A DNA stretch of 64,000 nt from Antilocapra americana (Eukaryota; Chordata; Mammalia; Artiodactyla; Antilocapridae). The notes below the pieces were generated by a model, which worked only from the letters and a program-made list of their open reading frames with translations, had not been told where the DNA came from and searched no databases. Where the stretch lies: the NCBI GenBank assembly GCA_007570785.1, contig ML660213.1, positions 1,239,181 to 1,303,180 of the forward strand, read 5' to 3'. The translations under genes were made by a program, and so were the position numbers. Positions 27,001 through 39,900 of this stretch are shown piece by piece. Position 1 is the first letter of the stretch; each line of letters opens with the position of its first letter.

Positions 27001-30000
27001 GGATATCCAACCAGTCAATCCTAAGGGAAATCAACTGTGAATATTCACTAGAAGGACTGATATTGAAGCTCTAATATATTGGCCACTTGATGTGAAGAGC
27101 CAACTCATTAGAAAAGACTCTGACGCTGGGAAAGATTGAAGGCAGGAGAAGGGGGTGACACATGATGAGGTGGGTGGATGGCATCACTGACTCAATGGAC
27201 ATGAGTTTTTGCAAGCTCTGGGAGATGGTGAAGGACAGGGAAACCTGGCATGCTGCAGTCCATGAGGTTGTAGAGTTGGACACGACTGAGCCACTGAGCC
27301 ATAACAGCTAGATTTGGGAGCCACAGCTTCAGATAACAAGCTGTTCAATCAGAGTGAGATTACTTGGGGCAGACTTTTACCTGCCGTTTAAGAGCTAAAG
27401 GTTTCTTATTTCTGGTTCCCAAAATGTCTGGCACATAATTTATAGAAACTAGACACCTTTAAGATGTTTTTAGGCTAAGTTTTGATTAATTGAAAGATGG
27501 TGATTGATTAACCTCTGTTTTTTTATTATCATTTAAGGAGTATTCAGCCTTGGTGTTCCTGTTGATGCTCTCTTCTTTATTGGTAACCAATTGGTAGCCA
27601 CGAGTCATACAGGGAAAGTGGGAGTGTGGAATGCTGTCACCCAGCACTGGCAGGTTAGTTTTAACTAATGTGTATCACAGAAATGAGATTATTTCTGAAA
27701 CTTGTGCTGATTGTGCATGTGCTTTGTTCTTATGGAATTCGTATTGTTTCTGTTTTGATTGTATAGAATATTGAATGTATTTAGTGGTAAATTAGCTTCT
27801 GGATATATTTTCAAGAATCTTAAGTCACTTTGGAAAATGAGTGCATTTTTATCCTGTGATTTGACATTTCTTTATTGCCTGTTGAACTGTTTTAAGTTTT
27901 ATGCCTTGGGAATAGTGGTAGTCCAGGCAGACTTCATCTTTTGAGTGGAAGCACAGTTCTGTAGGAAAATAGAGGATAGCCAGCTAAATGGTCTCAGGTA
28001 CTTGAGAGGAACAAGGATATAAGACTAAAGAAATGTTAATTCCTGATTCTGAAGGAGAGGAGAAAAATTAAAGAACTTCAAGCAGAGAGTGATTTGATCA
28101 GATCTGTGGTTTAGAAAGATAACAGTAATAGCCAATATGGAAAGTGGACTGGAGATCAGGGAAGGTATCCAGCAAAAGAAGCAGAGATTCAACCAGAGTG
28201 AGTAGACAGTAAAGATGAGACTATTTGAAAAACATTTTGTAAGCCATCCTAAAACGATAAGGACTGGTATCAGATTAGAAATAAGAGAGATGGCTTTCTA
28301 ATTTCGACAGTTGGGTGGCTGGTGATATTTTAAATTGAAAGAGAATGGAGTGAGAGAAGCATATATGCTTGTGCATAGTATGAAGAATAATTAGAATGAT
28401 TAAATATGTTTCTTTTGAGATTCCTGTGGGTATCGGAATACAGGAGCTCAGGATACAGTTGGGAGTATCCCTTTGGAATTTAGGAAAGAAAAAAGGGCTA
28501 GAAAAAAGCATTTGGAAACCACAACACTTCTGTGGTAATTGAAAGATAAGAATTGATAAGATTTTCCATTGAGAGGATATCTGTAAAGAAGAGCCAGAAG
28601 TAAAATCCTGGGGAACTTCAGCTCTTTAAGGGAACAGGATAGGAAATGAAGAGCTAAAGGAACACATACGGTGTAATTGAGAAATGGCGTTGGTTTTGGT
28701 GGTAGAATATCATCTGCAAAGTTAGGTTGTGGTGGGGAGACAGATTGCAGGAACTGAGAAATTAAAAGATTAGAGATTAGAGACAGCAGATTCAGAATGT
28801 CTTTCAAAAGTTGGATGGTGAAGTAGAGCAGAGAAATGAAGTGATAGTTAAGGATCAAGGCTAGATGGAGGAAAAGATAGTCAGTGCTTTATTTTTTTCT
28901 CTAGGGTTTTAGAAGCTTGAGCATGCTTGTTAGTCAGAGAAGGGAGTTGACAGAGAAAGCATTTAAAGATTGAAAGAATGGAGGTGGTTGCTAGTCCCAT
29001 AGAAGTCAGAAGTATATGTATATAGTGTTTAGGACATAGTAGACCCAGTAGACCCAACAGAGAAGAGAGACTTCTTTCTCTGTGACAGAAGAATCAGGAA
29101 GGAGTACTGTGGAGGAGAAAGACATGGAGGTACGTTTCAGGGATTGCAGAGATTATAAATCTTTATCAGGGACCTGGTTGGGACAGTTATATGAGTTTCT
29201 TCCTTAATCCTCAGTACTGGGAGGGAACCAAGAGCAAGAGAAAACAGTGTTGGCTTGATTCAGGATTGAAGATGTAATTAAATGGGTGTAACACACAAAG
29301 GGAAGAGAAAACATAAAAGGGCAAAGCAGTTGAAACTGTAAAATTGTAATGGATTACCAGGTAAGCAAAGGAGGATGCAAGTATTCTAGGGAAATTAAGA
29401 TTTTGGGGTTGGAGCAGTTCTTGGTGATGTAGTCATTTAAATGATATGTTGGACTGACTTAAAGGTGAAAGTAGTTGAAATAGGGGTCAGAGAACTGTGA
29501 GGGTCATCAGGGTGGACATGTAGGTACCAGGACGGTGATAGAGATTGGGACAAAGATCCAGCTGATCAGATGCCCAGCTCCTCAGCAAAGGCAAAGGTTG
29601 ATCTGGAAGCTGCAGTTGGGGCAGAGAGAGGGTAATTGAATGTCATGCTTGGGTTGAGCTTGTGTAGGGATGTCCTTGAGGTCTTATGGCAGGGCCTAAC
29701 AAGTGCCAGTACCTTGGCCACCTGATGCAAAAAGCTCACTCATTGGAAAAGACCCTGATGCTGGGAAAGATTGAGGGTAGGAGAAGAAGGGGACCACAGA
29801 GGATGAGATGGTTGGATGACATCACCAACTCAGTGGACCTGAGTTTGAGCAAACTCTGGGAGATAGTGAAGGACAGGGAATTTTGGCGTGCTGCTGCTGT
29901 TCATGGGGTTGCAAAGAGTCAGACACTGTTTCGTCAGTGAACAGCAACAAAAGATGGCAGGGAAGTGATGAGAGGATGAATGACTTCCAATGAAAGAGAT

Positions 30001-33000
30001 TACGATCAGAGAAAATTAAATTTCATTCTAGATGAAGGCATGGAAGTTATGGTTGTAGAAGAAAGATACTAGCTAAGATTAGGTGGGGCTAGTGTCATCG
30101 ATTTAGCGTTGTTAATGTAAATCCTGATGGCTTAGCAAGTAAAGAATCTGCCTGCAGTGCAGGAGACGCACGTTGGAGCCTGAGTTGGGAAGGTGCCCTG
30201 GAGGAGGAAACAGCAACCCACTTCAGTATTCTTGCCTGGAAAATCCCAAGGACAAAGGAGCCTGGTGGGCCACAGACCACAGAGTCACAGAGCCTGACAC
30301 GACTTAGCACACACATGCACTGAAAATCCTAAGCAAGCAAATAAGACATACTCAGGGCAGGTGGTGGTCAGTACAGAACAGACATCCAGGTGTCAGGTCT
30401 CCTCACCAGCGACTGAGCCATTTCATACAGGATCTTCCATATCGGCACAGAAAAGGCATCATAAAGATATTACCATACAAGGGATGGGCCAGGGAGTGTG
30501 GGAAAGGACTGATCTAGGATGATCTAAAATTGGGGAGGAGGGATTCTTTAGCTGGTGCTGTTCCTGCAAAGAGGAATGTGGATTTCAGTGATTTATGGAA
30601 GGTCTGCTCTCAGGTAGGTTACTTGGCTAATGTGTCAAGTCTGAGCTTTCAGTGGCTCGGAGAAGTGGTGCTGTGTGTGCCATAAAGCTTGTGCATCTCA
30701 GTTCCTAAAGGAATGTGTGTCTTCACCTTTTTTGTTTTTTCTAATGTCACAACTGCATATACAAATTTTCATATTTTTGAGATCCTCGAAACTATACTGG
30801 TGTCCTCAAAGTGGATACTTCTTAAGCTTTTAGTCCCGTGGGTATAACCTGTTGCTTCTTGTTTGGTACATGCATGAGTTGAAAACCCTAGCTGAAAAAG
30901 TAGGTTTGTTATCACATTTCAGGAAGACCTGGGGTAAGTTGAACATTCATGCAGCAAACAAGCCTTGTAACTTATAACCTAGATAGATTTTTTTTTTTTT
31001 TTTTTTGGTGTGGAGGACTGAGCTAGTATGTCATGAAGTCTGTGTCTGGTCTGAAAATCTGAAGAGACAGTTCTGACCTGGGGCTGACTCCTGTGACTGC
31101 TGTGGCACGGATGAGCAGATTCTGATCTGGCCTGGAGCCACAGTTCTGCCCAGGAGTAACACAGAAGTACACAGGACAACTGGTGTAGTTCCTGGCTCCA
31201 GTTGTATAATCAAGATTGGTTTGAAATATTTGAGTCACATGAGCAAGCCTTAGAGCAAGAGTTTTTAAGCCTAAAAGCCATGGTGGTGTGTAGGTGTAGC
31301 AGTTTCTTTCTGTAGCTCTTCCCGGGTGGCTCAGACAGTAAAGAATCTGCCTGCCAGTGCAGGAGACATGAGACTTGAGATCCCTGGGTCAGGAAGATCC
31401 CCTGGAGAAGGAATTGGGAACCCACTCCAGTATTCTTGCCTGGAGAATTCCATGGACAGAGGAGACTGGCAGGCTACAGTCCATGGGTTCGCAAAGAGTC
31501 GGGCACGACTGAGCGACTAAACACACAAAACACACACACACGCGTGCGCTAGGACAGCTTCAGTTAATGAAAATGTTATATGCGCATTGTACCTGATTTG
31601 AGTAAGAAAAAATGGAAATTATTTTTTAGAAGAAACATTTCAGTTTTCTCTTTGTTAATTCCTCTTTAGATATAAGAAGATTAGTAATAAGGAGTATTTC
31701 AAATAGGTAGCCTAGGCTGAATTACATGGCAGAAGAGCAGTTTGAGGACTTATTTCCCCAGTCATTCAAGTTTAAATGTAGATGCATATTGGAAATATAT
31801 TACACATTTCATTCTCATGTTGAAAGACAGTTTTGGAAGTCAGTCCTGGAAAGTCATTGTATATCCTGATTGCTAAAGGATCAGAAAACTGTTCATTCTG
31901 AAAGACTAGAATCTTCAGCCAAAGTCACCATCTGAGTCATAACCTAACTGAACAGCGGAGGGCGAGCTTGAGGAGGAAATTTTGGCTCTGGGAACGGAGA
32001 AAGTGAATTTCTGTGGTCTGAGGGCTGTGCTGGACAGGAATTCGGGAGGCTCGTTTGATTTTGCTTCTCTTCTGCTGTGGTCTGATGCACTGGCAGCACT
32101 GATGTTGCAAGTGCACTTTGGTGGGTTGGCTGTCTTGTATTTTGTATTTGTAACAGGTTTGTGAGCCCTGCAACTTAGGAATAAGGTGGGAATTGGCATC
32201 TTAGGGCCAGGATTCATTGGAAAGAGGACTGGCATTTGGGTGCCTGTTGTGTCCTGAACACTATCCCAAGTAGGTTGTATTTCTGACTTGGGATTTGCAG
32301 CAACACAGCTGAACTAGCTCAATCGCTGGGGAGGAGACCTGACACCTGGATGTCTGTTGTGTACTGACCACCACCTGGGATTTTCAGCGCATGTGTGTGC
32401 TCAGTCGTGTCAGGCTCTGTGACTCTGTGGTCTGTAGCCCACCAGGCTCCTTTGTCCTTGGGATTTTCCAGGCAAGAATACTGGAGTGGGTTGCCGTTTC
32501 CTCCTCCAGGGGACCTTCCCAACCCAAAGCTCGAACCTAAGTCTCCTGCACTGCAGACAGATTCTTTACTTGCTGAGCCATCAGGATTTACATTAACAAT
32601 GCTAAATCAGCTGACACTGCCCCCCTCCATACTGACATACAGAAATATTGGGTAAAAATACTAAAATAGTATATATTGTATTAATATAAGGTATTGAATT
32701 ATATTTGTTGTTTGTTTCTTTATACATACTTGCATACCACATATCAAAGTCAAGGCTCTGGATTCTGGGATTCCATCAGGAACAGGAGGCATGGCTTCAG
32801 GGGACAGTGTAAATCCAGCCTCCTGCAGAAAGCTGAAGGTTTAATAATCTGCCTCAGTCCCTGAGAAGAAGACTGGGACAATTTTGCTTAATGATTTTGG
32901 AATAGGAAATCTTGATAATATGTTCCATATCTTGGATTGGGAAAGGTAGTGCAGGAGAAAACCATCAATGAGAAATTGAGGCCACAATCATATCAGGAGT

Positions 33001-33939
33001 ACAAATACATGAATTGAAAGCACAAAGATAAGTCTTTGTGCTTTGGGAACTCCAATTTGAGAAATTTGTAGAACTGGTCTAGGGTCATTTACATTTCTAG
33101 GGATGGACATGAAACCAAACAAGGTAAGGCACACAGGACTTCACGAAAGAAATAGTTTCTCCTGAAAGTGAGTCCATAACCTCCCCAAACTTGTAAACTC
33201 CACTTGAGAGCAAATGAGGGAAACTCATCAAATCTAAGCAGCTGGAGTACAAATGTACCCTAGAGCTGAAAATAATTGAACAATTAGCTACTATTGAATA
33301 CATTTCTGAAGTTATTTAATGAGAAAGAAGAAGGACTAGACTATAATGAATAGGAACAGTCATAAAAGAAGCAAAATAAAACAGTAGAGATTTGAAAGCC
33401 GTTGAAAATTCAAAACAAAACTCTTACTTAGTGCAGGGGTCCCAGTCCGGGCTGCAGACCCATACCTCCTGTCAGATCAGTGGTGCCTTTGGATTAAGAG
33501 TAATGTGCAAATTGCTTGAATCATCGCAAAGCCATCTCTCTCCATGCCTCCCACCAGCCCCCGTCTGTGGAAGAATTGTCTTCCACAAAACTGGTCCCTG
33601 ATGCCAGAAAGGTTGGGGACTGCTGACTTAATGTGTTAAACAGAAGGACAAATAAAAAGACAGTGGATTGCTGGACGCATCTGAGAGAGTCATTCACAGT
33701 GAAGCAGAAAGTGAGTAGAAAATATGAAAAGAAGAAATGAGAAAATCACTTTCACAAGGGAATAGTGGAGATGGGGGAATTTAGAAAAGATAATTACTAA
33801 CAGACTTGATTATGTTGATTAAAGAAATACATCAAGGCTGAATAAAATTAAATTCACACATTACGAATCAATATACACATTGTGATATAATAGAAGATAA
33901 AAAATATCAAAAGGTGTCCATAAATTACTGACAGGTATA

Positions 33940-33977
<38 letters not shown>

Positions 33978-36900
33978 ATGAATCGCTCAGTTGTGTCCAA
34001 CTCTTTGCAACCCCTTGGACTGTAATCTGCTAGGCTCCTCTGTCCATGGAATTCTCCAGGCAAGAATACTGTAGTCGGTTGCCATTTCCTCCTTCAGGGG
34101 ACCTTCCCAATCCAGGGATTGAGCCTGTGTCTCCTGCCTTGCAGGCGATTCTTTACTGTCTGAGCCATCAGGGAAGCTCCCAGATACACTCTAGTTAGAT
34201 GTAAAACAGACTCTTGGTGAGCAGCAGTAGAAGCCAGAAGATAGTAGGCTGTTCTCGAGTTAGTTGAGGAAATAAGTTTCAACCTAGAACTTTACATTCA
34301 GCAAAACTGTCATTCAAACATGAAGGAGAGATGTTTTCATGTAATACAGAAAGAGTTTGTCACTTATAACCCTCGGTGCTGAAGAAATGCCCTTTGATAA
34401 GGTCATTTTACTTAGAAGAGGAAGGGGTGGAATATTGCCATCATTACTAGCAGAGGCATTTCTTGATATGTTGGTAAATCTAAATAAGCAGTTAAAAATG
34501 AATGGATGCGAGTTAAAACATTTTGTTAGAAAAAATGATTATCCAGTAGTAACCTTGTGTTATCCAGTATCCTTGTATTGCTTGTGAAGACAGACTGATT
34601 ATTATTATTTTCAAAATGTAAATCATTTAAATGTTTACATAGACATTGGTGATAATCACTGTACTACCTTAGGAGAGAAAACTCACTTCCATCTTAGGTT
34701 TGTGACCACCACGATGGAAGCACATGTACAGATCAGTGTGGTTTCTCGGGTTCTTGACATGAAGCTGTTGGGGTAGAGAAGAGAAGGCTGCAAAATGACT
34801 GCCTCCTTGCTTACGCTGGGAGAGAAGATCTCGGTGCCATCTCCTCTGTAACCTAACTTCATGTGTCCTCTTCTCTCTCTCCTTGTGCTGAGAGGTGGAC
34901 AGGAGGAGAAGAGCAGGACGTGGTCGGGGTGCCGGGAAGGAGGCTGGGTGAGGGGCGTTCAGTCGCCAAGTCATGTCTGATTTTTCGCAACCTCAGGGAC
35001 TGTAGCGCACCAGGCTTCCCTGTCCCTCACTGTCTCCTGGAGTCTGCCCAGGTTCATGTCGCTTGAATCAGTGACGCCATCCAACCGTCTCATCTTCTTT
35101 TGTCCTCTTCTAGTCTTTGTCAGCATCAGAGTCTTTTCTAGTGAGTCAGCTCTTCACATCAGGTGGCCAAAGTATTGGAGCTTCAGCTTCAGCATCAGTC
35201 CTTCCAAAGGGTATCCAGGGTTGATTTCCTTTAAGATTAATTGGTTTGATCTCTTTGCCTTCCAAGGGACTCTCGAAGAGTCTTCTCTAACACCACGGTT
35301 CAAAAGCATCTGTTCTTTGGCGCTCAGCTTTCTTTATTGTCCAGCTCTCACATCTGTACGTGCCTATTGGAAAGACCATAGCCTTGAACCTCTGTCAGCA
35401 AGGTGACGTCGTTGCTTTTTCACACACTGTCTGGGTTTGTCATAGCTTTCCTGCGAAGAGGCAGTTGTCTTCTAATGTCATGGCTAGTCACCGTCAGCGG
35501 TGATTTTAGAGCCTAAGAAGAGGAAATCCATCACTGCTTCAGGATTAGGAGGGCTCTAATCCTGGAGCCCCATCCTCCCAGAGGTTAGGAGGTCAAGTGT
35601 CTGTCTTGGATGTGTCTGGGGAAGCTCCGGGCTGCCGCCAGCCTTTCACTGAAAAATAGTCCAGAGAGAGAGGAATCTCATGGCCTTACCTACCCCTGTC
35701 CTCTGACTGTGAAGACTCTGGGGTAGAACTGAAGCACTTTCTGGAGTATGTAAACTAAAAGGATACAATTGATTGAAAAAAATAACATCAGTGAAGCAGC
35801 CTCCCCTCCTTTCTTCAGACCTCTTGACTCATCCCGGAAGAGTTCTCAGTGACTCCCTGCCTCTGAACCTGCTGGCTCTGATGGAACAGAACCCTGACCT
35901 GGGGTTGAGGGTGGCCATCAAATCTCTGCAGAGATGTTGCTAGTGTGATTTATAACCAAGCATGACACCAGAAGGTACGCTCAGAAATCAGGGTTGTGAA
36001 CACGTACAGCTTATAGGAGTCATTATTTCCAAGATTTAGCTGTTTTTAAATTTGGTTTTTAGTTAGAATTGGCATAGACCCTGTGCTGTGCTTGCTGTTC
36101 TTCAGATGTGTGCTTTTCCCTTTCTCTACCTAACTCCTCGTTATTTATTTGTTTTGTTTTCAAGTGTTACTTCCTTTTTGAACTTTTCCTTGATCTTTGT
36201 CCTTCTCCCTGGACTGGAGTTGAAACAGGAATCCTTTCTTTGTCCATGGTTGAATTGCACATCCTATTTTAGTGCCTGTCACATTATAACTGTCTTTTTT
36301 TTCTTTCTTGCCTATGAGTTTCTAAGCTACTACAGAGCAGAAGTAGTATTCCACATCCCTTAACCATTCCAGTACTTGTTCACCTGGATAATATCTAGTA
36401 CATAAAAAGTGTATAATATGAATGTTGAGTGTGTAAAGTTTCACATGCATGCCTGGTCTGGCTGTATACATAAAGGCGATTCAGTTTGTTCTTGCTGCCA
36501 GTACTAAGATTTTCTGGTTTTCATTTTGGTTTATCGTAAAACTCATGCCCTTTGCTTTTCTCTTAGCACAGACATAAGCACTCATTAATTTGTAGCTAGC
36601 CTGATTTTCTTGGAAAACTGATTTTTTTATTCTAGTGCTTGAAAACACAAAAGCATCTGAGAACTTGGTTGGCCATTTCCTAGGAAATAGAGGTGAAGTC
36701 TTCAGGGGGAGATAGAGAATGCTACCTTTTCAAAGAAATGACAGTATATCAAGGGAGCAAGTACTGTCTGGAAGTTGGTTGATCTGTTTCCTAATTCTGG
36801 GCAGGTCATTTCATCCCTTATTTGAGAGAGAGAAGGGAGAAAGGGGCCTGGGTCAGACTTAGTTTTCCAGTCCTAATGTATGCTCTAACCTCATGGTCAT

Positions 36901-39900
36901 ATGCAGAAAATGGAGATAACCCAACTGAATTCTGAAAGGAAAGTGCTGCTGTTGGAAATAAGATTTTTTTTTTTTCAAAAAAAAAAAAGGCTTTGAAGGG
37001 GAATTATGTTGGTGGTTCTTCAGAGTTCCCCATGGATGTGTGTGTGTGTAAAGAAAGTCCATGTTCTAAGCCCTAATTGGGTATATTCTTTATTGAAAGA
37101 ATAAAAAACTTGAGGAAATTGAGCAGAAAATATAGATTGTAATTAACATCTGACATCTAACAATATTCTCACTACATCAGGTTCAAGATGTTGTTCCTAT
37201 AACTAGTTATGACACTGCTGGCTCATTCCTTCTGCTGGGATGTAACAATGGATCAATATATTATATAGGTAAGTGGTCAGACACAAACATGGCTCTGTTT
37301 AGTATGACTTTTTAAATGAAAACAAGAAAATAAGAACTTTGAAAGTTTTAGATTTATTATTTATTTTCATACTATTTTTACTTTTTAGATATGCAGAAGT
37401 TCCCTTTGCGAATGAAGGATAATGATCTTCTTGTAACTGAACTTTATCATGATTCCTCAAATGATGCTATTACTGCTCTGAGTGTTTACCTCACACCCAA
37501 AACAAGTTAGTGCATAGCAAAATTATTATAAGCTATTGATGTTGTTTTATGTATGTTTATTCATTGGTTTATTCTAATACTAATCTGGTCCTTTGTTTTG
37601 CTAAGCTGCAGTGCTAGGATTTCATCTCTTTCAGTCTGAAGTTGATGTTTGGTTTTAAATTGAGGTCAAACATTAACCAATAAGCATACTCTGGGGTGGA
37701 AAATTAGAACTTTTCTTCTTCTGAATTGTATTGTTAATTCTTATGATAATAATAATGACTAAAATTATTTTTAAAACTTACCTGCACATTTACCTTCCTA
37801 TGATTGCTGATTTCATTTTGAAATTAAGAGCTTAATCTTTTTAACAACAACAACAGAAGCTTTTAGACTATTAATCTCTATTGGAAAATGAGCTTATTTT
37901 TCTGGGAAATTCCAAATTTAAGTTTTGGAAAACGTCAGTACCCGTAACTTCTCTTTCAAAGGCCATTGCAGTGAAATTAACAAACTAGTTCTATAAATTA
38001 TTAAGAATTTTTGCATTCTAGAGTGAAAGATAAACATAAAATGGGGAACTGAAAATTTATCTGTAATGAAAGGAATTCTAGGAGACATTTACATGTGGCC
38101 AGTAATATTAATAGGTTGAAGGTATTACTTGTGTAGAATCATATTATTGAATTGATTGTAAGAAATCATTATCTTCTGTATGAAAGAAAGATATTCTGGT
38201 GTACACAGATGATTTTGATTGAAATTATGGTAGAATTTAAACTATATTGCTCCAAAACAGAAGTCAGTTCTTTTCATTGATAGTTTTATGTATTGTCTTT
38301 GGCTGCTTTTGTGCAGCTGTGTCAGAGTTGAGTAATTGTCACAGAGACAGTTTGTCATGCAAAGTTTAAACTATTAGCTGTTTAGCCTTTTATAGAAAGT
38401 TTGCTGACCCCTGCTCTAGAATGAAGTATCCTCCTCTCCCCGCCCCCACAATTTAAAAGGGAGAAAAAAAAAATTTCTTTTGTGGTGGCAGTATCTTTTT
38501 TTAAGACATGAGGGTGTAGTTGCCTTAAATTTGAGAAGTGCTTTCCATAGCCTGCCCTTACTCGCTTGATTCAAGTATTTTTGGGTTAATCAGAAACAAC
38601 AACTATATTAAAGCTAAGAGGTTCTCTTTGAAGCTTTGAAAAGCTTCTGATCCCTGAACTCTCCTCTGTCTTTAAATATGTTATGGAATCTGGGCACCTG
38701 TTTGAGAAAAAAATCCACACATCAACCTAACATGATGAGCTACTTGTACATAATTAAGAGACGACATAGGTAAGCGTGGTGTCAGCAGTGTAGTGGGTAT
38801 ATTTGTTCCCTAGTTAACAGGTTTGAAACTGTTGAAGAGCATCTTACTTGTGTATGTACAAGTAATTACAGTACTTGATTACTCAGAGAAAAGATTTAAT
38901 GTAGTAGCAGAAGTAAAACCAATGGTCATTCTAAGCTAGAAGTCATCGGGAGCGTTACTTTTGGAATACTATGTTGTATCAGTGGTGTTCTTAGCATATC
39001 AGATTTATTCTTTAAGCAATTAATGAGTACCTACTATGTCTCAGGCAAGGAACTCGGAAAGGTGTTTTAGATTTAAAATGATTATGATTCAGTCTCATCA
39101 GTAAAGAGTAGTGGTAGATGGAGCACTGGGGGGTTACAGTTGCTGTGATAGAATCTAATACATAGTACTGTGGAGTGAGTGTTAGGAAGCGATTCATAAA
39201 AGAAATAAGGCGTTTAAGACCGTCAGAGAAGTCTGAAGATTTCTGTGCTGAGCTGGATTTGGGCTGATGCAAGTGCTGAATCCAGCTCTGCCTCTCTATC
39301 ACAGGGGACACTTGGCAGGGCAGCTTTCTGTCGGCCGTCTTCTATTACCTCACCTTCCCACTTTTGACTTTGTAGGTGTCAGCGGTAACTGGATCGAGAT
39401 CGCCTACGGTACGAGTTCCGGCGCGGTGCGCGTCATTGTGCAGCACCCGGAGACGGTTGGGTCAGGCCCGCAGCTTTTTCAGACGTTCACTGTTCACCGA
39501 AGCCCCGTCACAAAAATCATGCTGTCAGAGAAGCATCTGGTATCAGGTGAAGCGATTTTGTCGGTATCGGTAAGGTGGGCTGCCTCATGTGAAACCTTGC
39601 CTTGGGTATAGTTTTCTTGACTCCTACAAATTAGAAGAATACAAAAGCAGTGTTTTATGTATAGGCATTCCCAAAAAAGTGGTAGAAAAGTTTAACAACT
39701 GAAGAAATACTGCGATTGTCTCTTAATACTGTGAAAATATTATGATGTTCTTTGAGCTTGTCTGGCTGTAGTATGCATAAATTTAGAAGGTATTGTATCT
39801 TATTTACTCTCTATTTTAATAGTTTGTTCTTATGGCATGTTTTACTTCAGAAAATTTCTCAGTCCTGTTGAGAAGAATTTTTTATTAGAGAAATTAAGTA

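Noticed and set aside
28448..28858. 136-codon minus frame with hydrophobic stretches
   Set aside because: Pyrimidine-rich antisense of a purine-rich old repeat; no start context, homology or splice signals.
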